Source of the DNA: JADFOB01 sp964651325
Lineage (GTDB): Bacteria; Planctomycetota; Phycisphaerae; UBA1845
Direction: 5' to 3'
Assembly: GCA_964651325.1 (NCBI GenBank)
Contig: CAZYXP010000016.1
Location: 1-30,394 of the forward strand
DNA length: 30,394 bases
Under the pieces are notes generated by a model that saw only the letters and a list, made by a program, of their open reading frames with translations, was not told the DNA's origin and searched no databases. Shown here piece by piece: positions 15,401 to 22,817 of this stretch. Each line of letters opens with the position of its first letter. The first letter of the stretch is position 1. The position numbers and the translations under genes were made by a program.

Positions 15401-16500
15401 CCACCTTCACATTCAAACTTGTTTTCGATCGCGCAAGATTCATTGGTACAGCAGGCGGCCACCACCAGCGGGCACCCCAGGTTTTGACTCTCCAATTGGG
15501 CACACGTCATGCCCGGCTCGGTCTCTATGCCGCCGAGCGCCTGACAATCCGTCCCCGTGAGATCCTGGCAGGTTCCACCGATGCAGCAGGCCCCGTTGAT
15601 GCAGATCTCCATCGCCCAGGGACCACCGGTACCGCTGGGAATCACGAGCAAAGAATCCGGTGTCGGGAGGTCGCTAGCCGTAATGGATCGGGATGCAGGT
15701 CCTAAGAAAACCGCACTAGGAAAGTCAGGCAACACCGTCCCCGGCGCCGCCGATTGGACTGGGTCGCGTCCAAAGATCAGGAATTCCAATCCCCAGGCGA
15801 CACCGAACACGTAATCCGTGTCCATCGCCAGCGACACAGCGGTTGTAAGCTGTCCGGTCGTAAACAGCTCCGGCCCGTTCCGGTTGGGGTCGACCGGCAC
15901 GTGAATCATAATCCCACCGGCCGGGAAGTCCGCATTGGCGGAATACGGGAACGGTCCGTCGTGGATCGAGAAATACAGATCGACTTGAACGTTGGGGTCG
16001 ATGTCGAGCACAAAGCCAAACTCGGAAATCAGCACGGGCTCCACGATACGAAAGACATTCGCACGAAAGACCAGATTGCGATTGAACTGGGTGATCAGGT
16101 CCCCCAGGAATACGCAGTCCGAGCCCGGCAGGATGGCCTGGGACGCGATGACGCCGATATCCGCCGGAGGAAGGTCGCCGACCCGGTCACGCGATCCAGC
16201 GGGAGACCCCGATACTGAAGGCTCCATATCGAACGAGCCAGATGACACAGGCGCGACCTTGGCCGGCCGTGCGGCGCTATGGGGGCTGTCGCCTCTCACT
16301 GCCTGCCCCGCAGTCGCGACCGTACAGAAACAAGAAAACACCCACAGGTAGCAGAAGCCCTGCTTCATCAACGTTGCAACACTCGATGGAACGCGACCCG
16401 CAGGCCTTGGCCCGTGCGTATCGGCGAAGACAGCGGATGCCGCTTCATGATCGTCGCGAAATTCTTGAAACGAGGCTCTGGCGTTACGAACACTGCGCAT
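12478..16500 (-). CDS. Secreted Cys-rich repeat protein with C-terminal dockerin
   Basis: A 1340-residue predicted extracellular protein; I do not recognise a named family for its repeats. The ATG at 16500 has GGAG 8 nt upstream. A 44-residue basic/polar extension precedes a signal peptide beginning MKQGFCYLWVFSCFCTVATA (45-64); ATG 16368 would start exactly there but lacks a ribosome site. Residues about 85-300 form a probable beta-rich domain of unknown type. Residues 303-1165 hold 21 repeats of about 35-48 residues, each opening with a GACC-like motif and carrying six cysteines. Residues about 1165-1265 are a further beta-rich segment. Residues about 1267-1325 are a type I dockerin with two calcium-loop motifs (DVNADGTSSPSDIL and DTDRSGVAGPEDIL). 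A dockerin predicts calcium-dependent binding to a cohesin partner, not seen here. It lies just downstream of the pseudopilin operon, suggesting type II secretion. Confidence 0.85.
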   Translation of the reverse strand: MRSVRNARASFQEFRDDHEAASAVFADTHGPRPAGRVPSSVATLMKQGFCYLWVFSCFCTVATAGQAVRGDSPHSAARPAKVAPVSSGSFDMEPSVSGSPAGSRDRVGDLPPADIGVIASQAILPGSDCVFLGDLITQFNRNLVFRANVFRIVEPVLISEFGFVLDIDPNVQVDLYFSIHDGPFPYSANADFPAGGIMIHVPVDPNRNGPELFTTGQLTTAVSLAMDTDYVFGVAWGLEFLIFGRDPVQSAAPGTVLPDFPSAVFLGPASRSITASDLPTPDSLLVIPSGTGGPWAMEICINGACCIGGTCQDLTGTDCQALGGIETEPGMTCAQLESQNLGCPLVVAACCTNESCAIENKFECEGGGGTWLQGSDCSDPVLCEPKGACCTVAGTCLDAVTQPACVGIGGTYRGNDSDCATVNPQCNRGACCLGPGNCDLRAPGVEAFECDAARGEVFQGFGVSCDPNPCFVTGACCTGTTCSEMTSEGCLAISGSYRGDDTICSTLAIPCGSGACCRTEVGCSDAAGVGLPASECNTLGGTFRGDGTNCDTITPACPGICCEPGSFCSDSVDPTFCNDSLFGVFGGATTCAAGSPCDNIIATGACCLPNGSCLTTSDTACAELAGTFSPLPQTCASVTCVAATPVGGCCLPDETCALLEAATCEAAGGIFRGDGVGCPGIGESDCLRGSCCLILGGCQPDVVAAECDALGGSFQVGVACVGASCADGGACCLPNETCETLASDLCIAAGGVFQGVGVDCATVTTCARGACCDAGSCSETLEADCAGSYLGDSSVCVAGACDIGVCCRVGLPCEITTGAICAATGGVHDPATATCDNAPCLQGACCHGDGVCDDDQFNFMCATPLDDLFPGLGCNQVDCQPRGACCLNGICGDDIDVAQCELLDGVAGPPGSQCGDFTSPCDGGACCLDDGSCLDEVSPNVQMVRMACESLESPGGTFTINETCPNLTCPQLGACCLPAGGCDLVIESQCAAMGGAFVGEGEVCGVTTCSAGACCGVDTVCLDNRGFECDAIEGLFSVGFACSDGVVCPNRGACCQPDTSCTTDTATDCVFFGGTYAGDGTTCSGTSCALGSCCGLDGICSDNAIEFECSAADGFSQGSVCSNVPCAPRGACCLGAVCNIQTEINCLAAGGSYLGEGVDCTGDPCGSINIVSSVPASGAIDARQPSSIDCLTAFGWDAIELTFDNDASSATMGDFAVTSTLGTPPTVSGIAIAGPVVTLSLSGPIAPGAWTRIVHSPSGSSVCLGYLPADVNADGTSSPSDILAVIDSLNGIVPRPVYATDTDRSGVAGPEDILRVIDLLNGAACFDVWLDQTLGASPCP
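13006..15594 (-). repeat. 21-unit six-cysteine repeat array inside the secreted protein
   Basis: Each unit follows roughly G-A-C-C-x(3-6)-C-x(7-14)-C-x(4-9)-G-x(3-6)-C-x(3-7)-C, with six cysteines per unit (about 126 in total). The most regular units include 'GGTFRGDGTNC' or 'GGSYLGEGVDC' before the final cysteines. Units differ at most non-Cys, non-Gly positions, so the array is old rather than freshly expanded. Unit lengths vary from about 35 to 48 residues. Confidence 0.85.
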
Positions 16501-16640
16501 TGATTCGACTCCGTCGCAAACTTCTTTCCAATTCGATCAAACCCCGACGACCAGGATCTCAAGCAAGGCCGTTGAGCAGGACTTTGGGGGGGCACGCAAA
16601 ACTAGTGAAAGAGACGCAGCCCCCACGAAGATTCCCCAAC

Positions 16641-16670
16641 ATTATATCCCGATACCAGGCCCGATTGCAA
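16641..16670 (-). promoter_or_regulatory. Predicted promoter of the Cys-rich dockerin gene
   Basis: On the minus strand, TTGCAA (16670-16665) and a perfect TATAAT (16646-16641) are separated by 18 bp. The predicted start of transcription is about 130 nt upstream of the ATG at 16500. It suggests the gene is expressed separately from the pseudopilin operon. Confidence 0.55.
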
Positions 16671-16710
16671 CGAATCCCCCGTTTTCTTTGCCTTCATCGG
16701 AATTACAGGA

Positions 16711-16769
16711 CGTCTGAGGATCGCGCGAGCCTCGCGCGTTTTCTACGATGTTTTATGGGTCTTCAGACG
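16711..16769. other. Nested perfect inverted repeats
   Basis: The outer arms CGTCTGA (16711-16717) and TCAGACG (16763-16769) enclose a strong hairpin CGCGCGA-gcc-TCGCGCG (16722-16738), which on the plus strand is followed by TTTTCT. On the plus strand the inner stem looks like an intrinsic terminator, but no plus-strand gene precedes it. On the minus strand it lies upstream of the predicted promoter of the Cys-rich gene, so a regulator site or a small RNA end is also possible. Confidence 0.45.
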
Positions 16770-16974
16770 ATCCGACGAGCCAAGCGCCGCGAATTCGCAG
16801 CCCCCCGGCCGCGCGGCAAGACTCAGCCCCGTCCCCCGGTAGCTCAACCGCCTTTTGGGGTAGCGCTTTCGCCCATTGATGGACGGCAATCCGAACCGTG
16901 CCCGTAAGGAAGCGGCCCAGCCGAGCGATCCGCCCGCGGTAGCCCGTCCGCCACCGGATGGGCGGTTGAGTCCA

Positions 16975-17001
16975 CACAGCGGGCGGCCGCTGTGCTACAC
17001 G
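16975..17001 (-). repeat. Post-stop palindromic repeat element (copy 2)
   Basis: Read on the minus strand from 17001, the first 17 nt are identical to 8308-8324. The hairpin CACAGC-N8-GCTGTG (16975-16994) has the same stem and loop length as copy 1. It begins 30 nt after the stop of the GspK-like gene and has the same orientation relative to its upstream gene as copy 1. A separate stem, AGCGCC-aatc-GGCGCT (17018-17033), overlaps the GspK-like stop codon. Confidence 0.6.
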
Positions 17002-17031
17002 AGCCACGCATCAAACCAGCGCCAATCGGCG

Positions 17032-20000
17032 CTAGTCGTTAAGCACGTCCGAATACCTGGCAATGACGCTGTCCCCGATCGTATCAGGCCTGGTCCGCCC
17101 CATGAACGTCCGCAAACGGTCGATCGTCTTTTGGAATCGCATCGCTCGCTCGTTGACTTCATCCAAATGGTCCAGCACGTTGACCGGATTGCCATCGGGT
17201 TCGGGCGCCGTTCCGCCTCGAACTGTGCCATAGATCGTGAACACGTGCGAGCGAACGGTCACCCAATCGCCGAGCGAAACCAGCACGGCAATGGCATCGA
17301 GGTAGGGAGAATCCACCGTCAAGGTCGAGGCGTTGTCCACCACCATGCCGCTATCCAGCCGGAACGCTGCGGCAGCGCCTTCGTGGCGCACGTTGGCCAG
17401 CTCCCCCACGCTGAGGAATCCCGTCCCCCGGCGGAATTCGGGGTCGGCATCGTTCCAGCCGCGGCTGGTCGTCGTACCGTTGTCACCGTAATCCTGCGTG
17501 GCGCCGCCGCCGATCACGTCCACGACATCGCGAACGTCGCGGTAGGCGGCAATGGCCATCGCGCGGCGCCGTCCGAGGACGCCCGATTCATCGTCGGCCA
17601 CAGCGCCGCCGTTTAGATCCGAGGGGCCGTTGATACCCGCTGGATCCAAGGCATCCTTCAACCCCAAGTAAACCGGATGGTTCGCATTTCCGTTGTAATC
17701 GAAACGTTCCATCGGCATCAAGGGCAGGCCTTGCATGACGATCCACGGGGCCGCGTTGATGTTGATCCGTCCGTGTACGCGAAGCCCGCCCATATCGACG
17801 CGCGCCTGAGCCGCGGGATCGACCTGGCCTCCGGAAACGCGATAAGGCCCCTCGTTTTCAAGGGGCAAAGCCGTGAAGTAATCAAACACCAATTGCCCCC
17901 ACGGCAGGTGCATGGGTTCACCCGGCCGATACGCCTGCCACACCCCGTTGGGCATGCCGTCGGAGGCGGCGGGCACGTGATGCAAGTCGAGCGTGTCGAA
18001 GACCGGCATGCGACCGTTGTCCAATGCGTACGTGTCCGATCCGGAGACCACAGCAAAATCTTCTTCCAGTCGGCTCGTGAACGCCATGCCCGGCGCGAGG
18101 TTTGAGATGTTATCGACCCCAAGATTCGCGAACCTCATGAGCAACAGCATTGAGCCGGTCGTCGGAAAGGCCGAGGCGAACGCACCCGTATCGGCCGTAT
18201 AGACTTCTACGGGGAACTTGGTCACATTCGCCGAGATCGGTTCGGTGCTCTCATCCTTCCCGAGTGAGTGCGCATTCAGGGCGTCCACCAAGAATGCGTG
18301 TGCGGGATCGGCGGGGAATGGGGCGAACCACGGGCTCTTCCCGCCTCCGAAATCGGCCGCTACGGATACGCCACGCCGTTCGAGCGTCCAAACCTCAGCC
18401 GTGGATAGCGGAATCGCGACATCGCCGCCGACCTGAAACTCATCCAAAACGATGTCCACGGAACTACTGTCGTACGTTTCGCGCCTGATCAGGTAAATCG
18501 TGTCACCGTTCAAAAACGAGAAGTCGTCCGGAGGTTGAAGCTTTTCGAATCCTGGGCCTTCAGTGAGACCGAATTGGCCCGCGCCCGCATCGACGTACAA
18601 CACCCAGTAACCCTTGGCTGGAATATCTTTCACGAGTGGAATCTCGGTTCCATCGGCAAATCGCAAGAGGTAGTCACTCGTACTCATTTCAATGTCAATC
18701 GCAACGTCGTTGGGATTGAACAGCTCCACGGCATAGCCGGACTGAGTAGGATCGGCCTCGCCGGGGTTGGCGCCTTCCTGGACATAGGCCGTAATCTCGG
18801 TGATATAGGGCTGACGCTCCAAACCGTAGACAAAGTCATCGGTGCCGCCGTAGGGCCGACCGATAGCGTCTACCCAACGTTGGCCCCCATGATCAGCCGG
18901 ATTCCAATCCGCCTCCCTGAACTCAAAGTTGCGCACGGCAATGCGCGTGGGCACGTCGTCTGCATCCATGAAGTCGATCATGTTCGCCGTTAGCGAGGCC
19001 GCCGTCTCGGAGATGTTTCTGTAATCCCCTGGCGTGCGTACCCAAAGATCAGCGAAAAGGTTGTTCGACTGCATCGTTTGAAATTCGCCCCAGCTGGCGT
19101 TGGGATTCGGATTGGACTGCGGGCGGGCGCCCAGCAACATCATTTCGAAGGCTTCGTAGATAAGATTGTTGCGCATGGTGACGGTGATCGGTTGCTGCAC
19201 GGTACGATTGTTGGGGTCCGACGTCGTGTGCTGATCCAGCCACGGCAAGCTCAGCCGCAACCGCCCCTTGCGCACGTCAGCGCGGCACCCCGTCTGGAAA
19301 GCGTCCGTCTCGCATTCACACCAGGATATGGCCGGGCCGGGGTCGGAGTAGAGATCCGCCACGCCGGTCATCACTCCCGCGTTATCAAGCGGATCGGGGT
19401 GGTCGTTCAGGATGCGCTGCGCGCTGGTGACCGTGTGGGGATAGTCGAGGAATTCAAAGGGCAATCCGTCGTATCCAAACGTCGCCGCGTTTGAGCATTC
19501 CGTAGCCCGCGTTACCGCGCGCATCAGGTCTAGAACATCGACGCCACGTTCGAGCAACGGCTGATTTGTGATGGGGTCCACGGCAATCTGATCGGGCGTG
19601 CCGCCAACGAGTTCGTACACGTCGATGGCCGCGCCACGCGTGATCAGGTCGTCGTGGCTGACCGTGGTCACCCGATGGCGACGATCGTAGGTCGCCGGAG
19701 CCGACGCCGGATTCATTCGAATTTCCCAAACCTCATGATCGTTGTTGGGCGAGCTGTAGCCGAACGGCCAATACTGATGGCCGTCTTTGTAGACGGTTTC
19801 TCCGGCTGGAAAGAAACTGCTCACCGGGAACAGCTTGGTTGCGAAATCGCCGCCGCCGGGCGGATCGTTGGTGGCCAGGTCAGCGGGATCGCCCTGCACC
19901 CCGGTCGTCGCCATCTCCGCCGGCGGAAACATGAATCGCCGACGAAGCATCGACTCTTCCGCCGCGGGCAAATACGGACCATGCCGGTTGTCTCCGGCGT

Positions 20001-21009
20001 TGGTTTCTTCGATGGCTGCGAGGAATTCTGTCTCGTTGTCGAGCCAATCAAGAGCAAGCACCGCGCGAAGCAGGTTCGGGTGGCCGTCGTTTAGGTTGAC
20101 CATGGCGCCGTGCGGAATCACGCGAGCGCCGACGTAGACGCGGCCCTGCGGATTGGCCGGATCGTTGACGGCCCTGGAGATCGCTTCGAATTGTTCCGCG
20201 GGCAGGTCTTCGTGAAAGAGCCGATACTGCCGGGTGTCTACGATCCCGTCGCCGTCGGAATCCACCGCCAGAGCATCCCAATCGTCGAAAGTGCGTTCAA
20301 ACGGCGCTAAGCCATGGGTCCCGTCGAAGTCTTTGATGTCATTTTGAAGCGACGTGTTGAGGACGCCGCGTATGAGGGCCGCGTTTCGCGAGAACAATCC
20401 GAGCTCAAGGGTTCGATCGACGCTCGGCGACTGCGACGTGTCCGTTCGGGTGATCGTGCCGCGACGGAGCGTATCGAAGTCCGTCGGCTGGTCAAAAAGC
20501 GGCCCTTGGGAGTGCGGCTCCAGCGGACTGATCAAGCCGTGAACGCCGGGCAACTCCGTCCACATTGGGCGGTGAACCCGAATCCGATCTACGTTTTCCG
20601 GATTTTGTAGCGAATTGGCGGGCAGAAACTCGCTGAGCGCTTGCTGGCCTCCGGTCTGCCCGGGGCCCGAAACAAAGCTCTCGACCAGCGCCTTCTCGAT
20701 GATTCGCTCGATCTGTGCGACCCCGGCCTGATCTTCGCCGGCGTGCTTTTCCACCTTGAGCGCCTTCGCTTCGAAGTTGATCGATGTCAAGAATGCGATC
20801 CCCGAAACGAAAAGCACGCCGAGAATCGCCACGACGAAAATCAGCACCGTTCCCGTACGGCGTCGGCCCGCGACACGTCGGGCGCCCAGAGGTCGCTCGT
20901 CCCCTGCAGCGCGTGCCCAGCGCGTAAGGAGGCCGCGGCCCAGGTTCGCTCGCCGCGGAGCGTTTTCCTGGCGATCGTGATGTCGTGCATTCGACATTCG
21001 CTTATGCAT
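17032..21009 (-). CDS. Giant GspK/PilX-like minor pseudopilin with lamin-tail-like domain
   Basis: A predicted 1325-residue membrane-anchored minor pseudopilin, capping the type II secretion pseudopilus if it acts like GspK (usually about 300-350 residues). After a basic N-terminal stretch, 'RRRTG' precedes a hydrophobic segment (about residues 54-74, 'TVLIFVVAILGVLFVSGIAF') that, like GspK, lacks Glu at +5. Two stretches resemble the GspK 'INxNxA' motif: near 304 ('MVNLNDGHPNLLRAVLAL') and near 1080-1095 ('RININAAPWIVMQGLP'). Residues about 734-820 resemble a lamin-tail domain ('ITEITAYV', 'YAVELFNPNDVAIDIE', 'PAKGYWVLYVDAG'). The ATG at 21009 is chosen because GGGA lies 7 nt upstream; ATG 20997 and TTG 21105 are alternatives. 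It is last in the G-H-I-J-K series, 119 bp after the GspJ-like gene. Confidence 0.78.
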   Translation of the reverse strand: MHKRMSNARHHDRQENAPRRANLGRGLLTRWARAAGDERPLGARRVAGRRRTGTVLIFVVAILGVLFVSGIAFLTSINFEAKALKVEKHAGEDQAGVAQIERIIEKALVESFVSGPGQTGGQQALSEFLPANSLQNPENVDRIRVHRPMWTELPGVHGLISPLEPHSQGPLFDQPTDFDTLRRGTITRTDTSQSPSVDRTLELGLFSRNAALIRGVLNTSLQNDIKDFDGTHGLAPFERTFDDWDALAVDSDGDGIVDTRQYRLFHEDLPAEQFEAISRAVNDPANPQGRVYVGARVIPHGAMVNLNDGHPNLLRAVLALDWLDNETEFLAAIEETNAGDNRHGPYLPAAEESMLRRRFMFPPAEMATTGVQGDPADLATNDPPGGGDFATKLFPVSSFFPAGETVYKDGHQYWPFGYSSPNNDHEVWEIRMNPASAPATYDRRHRVTTVSHDDLITRGAAIDVYELVGGTPDQIAVDPITNQPLLERGVDVLDLMRAVTRATECSNAATFGYDGLPFEFLDYPHTVTSAQRILNDHPDPLDNAGVMTGVADLYSDPGPAISWCECETDAFQTGCRADVRKGRLRLSLPWLDQHTTSDPNNRTVQQPITVTMRNNLIYEAFEMMLLGARPQSNPNPNASWGEFQTMQSNNLFADLWVRTPGDYRNISETAASLTANMIDFMDADDVPTRIAVRNFEFREADWNPADHGGQRWVDAIGRPYGGTDDFVYGLERQPYITEITAYVQEGANPGEADPTQSGYAVELFNPNDVAIDIEMSTSDYLLRFADGTEIPLVKDIPAKGYWVLYVDAGAGQFGLTEGPGFEKLQPPDDFSFLNGDTIYLIRRETYDSSSVDIVLDEFQVGGDVAIPLSTAEVWTLERRGVSVAADFGGGKSPWFAPFPADPAHAFLVDALNAHSLGKDESTEPISANVTKFPVEVYTADTGAFASAFPTTGSMLLLMRFANLGVDNISNLAPGMAFTSRLEEDFAVVSGSDTYALDNGRMPVFDTLDLHHVPAASDGMPNGVWQAYRPGEPMHLPWGQLVFDYFTALPLENEGPYRVSGGQVDPAAQARVDMGGLRVHGRININAAPWIVMQGLPLMPMERFDYNGNANHPVYLGLKDALDPAGINGPSDLNGGAVADDESGVLGRRRAMAIAAYRDVRDVVDVIGGGATQDYGDNGTTTSRGWNDADPEFRRGTGFLSVGELANVRHEGAAAAFRLDSGMVVDNASTLTVDSPYLDAIAVLVSLGDWVTVRSHVFTIYGTVRGGTAPEPDGNPVNVLDHLDEVNERAMRFQKTIDRLRTFMGRTRPDTIGDSVIARYSDVLND

Positions 21010-21128
21010 TCGCTCGTCCCATCCTCGGCCCTCCCGGACGGCATGCGCGCCAACCGGGACAACCATCAACTGTAATCTCGCATCCGGAACCAAGTTTGCC
21101 TTCAATCATGATGCGCCCAGTGTTTCGC

Positions 21129-22604
21129 TTATCCACATTCCTCATCCACGCACCCCACCTGTAGGATCATGACATGCCGGATTGGCTTTTCGAGCCGGCG
21201 GTTCGTATCGTACAAGTCCACCGTGATACGCAGCACCTTCGGGAACACATCCTCCGAAATGTCGTTGCCCGCGGCATCCCTCCGCTTGGCCGTGAATACC
21301 GCCACATTGGCACGCGGCGCAGGCCCGTGTTCAATCCACGCCTCGTTCACCCATACGCTTCCAGGCTCCTGAAACCGGTCCCTGAGGCTGTAGGAAAAAT
21401 TCTCCCCCTTGCCTCGCTCCAGCGTGAGCAGGTTTTCGAGTTGAACCATCCGCTTCTGGTTGGCCAGGCTTGAATCGCCATCAAATTGGAGCCGGGCCTC
21501 GTCCAAGGCATTTTCCAAGGCGGCAAGGGGCCTACCCGGGGTTTGGGTCTGCGGATCGCCCAGCGCGCCCATGTCAATCCAATGGATTTGGTTTTCGCCG
21601 TACAGCCCGCCGGCCACGAATTCGCTGTCCGGCGCCAGCGCCCATTCCACCTTGAACGACGCGCAGTTGTTTAAGAACACCTGGTTGATGGTGTGCGCCA
21701 TCGCCGGCGGCGGGGTCGGATCGATCCGGCTTCTTGCGTAGGGCACGCTCGGCTCGGCACCTTCCGGTGCAAAAATCCCAGGCAAGTACTGCGGAACGCC
21801 CGACAGCTCCGAAGGCTCCAAGACGGCCGATTCGTAGATGAAGTTTTCCAAGACGTCCGTTTCGCCGCGAAGAATCCGCGCATCGTCAAGACGCGTCGGC
21901 ATCGGATCGATCAGCGGCGTGACGGGATCGGTGGGCGAAAGCAAAACATTGCGTCGCGCCAGCAACCACTGCTCCGCGGGGATCGAAAAAACCGTGCTGT
22001 CGTCCAACGGGTCCAGAGGGAACTGCTCGAGCGAATCCTCAGGCGTGAAACAGTAATCTTCGTCGGGGCCGCATCCCGTGAACCGGTACTCGCCGAGGAC
22101 GGCATGCCCGTAAACGATCTGCTGAACGGGTGCCCGAACCAAATCATGCACGTTGCTCGTGGCTTCGCGCTGCGTAAACAGCATCAGCATGTCGGCCCTC
22201 GGCCGCTGAAGCCGATCGCCAATCAACCGATCCCGGCGCACCGGATCAACCCCGTGAGGATAGCCGTTGGCGGGATTGCTATCGACGTCGGCGTCCGCCC
22301 CATCTTGGGTCCAATAAGCGTTGATGGGATTGCCGACAATCGCCATCACCGAGCGATTCCGATCGACGCCGAGCAGGTCCTGCCGGAGCGTTTGCTCAAA
22401 GACCCGCAGCTTTTGGTTGACCTCAACCAATGCCTGAGCCTGCCCCGTGGCTTGAATGGTCAGATTCATCACCTGCGACGCCATGCCCATCAAAAGCACG
22501 AGCACGCCGATCGAAACGACCAACTCGACGAGCGAAAACGCGCGCCTTCGCTGCTCCGGTACGACCGGCAAGGAGGACCTGTAGTGGGGCGGAGAGCTCA
22601 ACAT
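21129..22604 (-). CDS. GspJ-like minor pseudopilin
   Basis: Predicted prepilin of the type II secretion pseudopilus, inserted in the inner membrane and processed by a prepilin peptidase. From ATG 22604 it has 491 residues, about twice a classical GspJ. The leader ends in three arginines and Ala22, then 'FSLVELVVSIGVLVLLMGMA' with Phe at +1 and Glu at +5. The mature N-terminal helix continues into 'LVEVNQKLRVFEQTLRQDL', which fits the GspJ/PilW pattern. The rest is a large periplasmic part with no recognised domain. A GTG at 22661 in the same frame is the alternative start; neither has a strong ribosome site. Its place after the GspI-like and before the GspK-like genes supports the assignment. 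Confidence 0.75.
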   Translation of the reverse strand: MLSSPPHYRSSLPVVPEQRRRAFSLVELVVSIGVLVLLMGMASQVMNLTIQATGQAQALVEVNQKLRVFEQTLRQDLLGVDRNRSVMAIVGNPINAYWTQDGADADVDSNPANGYPHGVDPVRRDRLIGDRLQRPRADMLMLFTQREATSNVHDLVRAPVQQIVYGHAVLGEYRFTGCGPDEDYCFTPEDSLEQFPLDPLDDSTVFSIPAEQWLLARRNVLLSPTDPVTPLIDPMPTRLDDARILRGETDVLENFIYESAVLEPSELSGVPQYLPGIFAPEGAEPSVPYARSRIDPTPPPAMAHTINQVFLNNCASFKVEWALAPDSEFVAGGLYGENQIHWIDMGALGDPQTQTPGRPLAALENALDEARLQFDGDSSLANQKRMVQLENLLTLERGKGENFSYSLRDRFQEPGSVWVNEAWIEHGPAPRANVAVFTAKRRDAAGNDISEDVFPKVLRITVDLYDTNRRLEKPIRHVMILQVGCVDEECG

Positions 22605-22738
22605 CTCTAAAGTCTTACGAAACAATGGTTTAGCCGAAACTGCCCATCTTGGACCGTACACGGCTTCTTTGTTGACCCGAAAGGGGCAAGCGATCCAATT
22701 ATTGCGATGGGCAGGTGTCGGTCCAGACCTGGGCTAGC

Positions 22739-22758
22739 GGCATTTGTTGGCAAATGCC
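22739..22758 (-). other. Hairpin between the GspI- and GspJ-like genes
   Basis: GGCATTTG (22739-22746) pairs perfectly with CAAATGCC (22751-22758) across a 4-nt loop, and two more pairs form if one base bulges. It sits in the longest gap (213 bp) within the pseudopilin series. No T-tract follows on the minus strand, so RNA processing or stabilisation inside the operon is as likely as termination. Confidence 0.5.
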
Positions 22759-22817
22759 CGCAAAACGAGCTTAGCGAATTCGAATTACCGGACGTGATTT
22801 CGCTGGCTTGGGCGCCG

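Larger units (their letters stand above)
16501..17031. other. Gene-free region upstream of the Cys-rich protein
   Basis: 531 bp with no supportable gene; an open plus-strand frame across it lacks family resemblance and has an Arg/Pro-rich shadow composition. It contains the minus-strand promoter candidate at 16641-16670, a nested inverted-repeat structure at 16711-16769, a long-range inverted repeat (CTCAACCGCC 16843-16852 with GGCGGTTGAG 16961-16970) and the post-stop hairpin repeat at 16975-17001. I checked for a tRNA and found none. Confidence 0.55.

Noticed and set aside
13006..15594. Cys-rich array considered as a metallothionein or as toxin domains
   Set aside because: The regular six-Cys spacing with Gly-rich turns, a signal peptide and a dockerin favour extracellular disulfide modules; no metallothionein CxC clusters are seen.
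16801..16900. GGTAGCTCAACC stretch considered as a tRNA D-arm
   Set aside because: No acceptor stem, T-arm GGTTCGA or anticodon arm could be placed on either strand.
16242..16907. Open plus-strand frame of about 220 codons upstream of the Cys-rich gene
   Set aside because: It begins inside the Cys-rich gene on the opposite strand, is Arg/Pro-rich as expected of a GC-rich shadow frame, crosses the palindromic structures and resembles no family.
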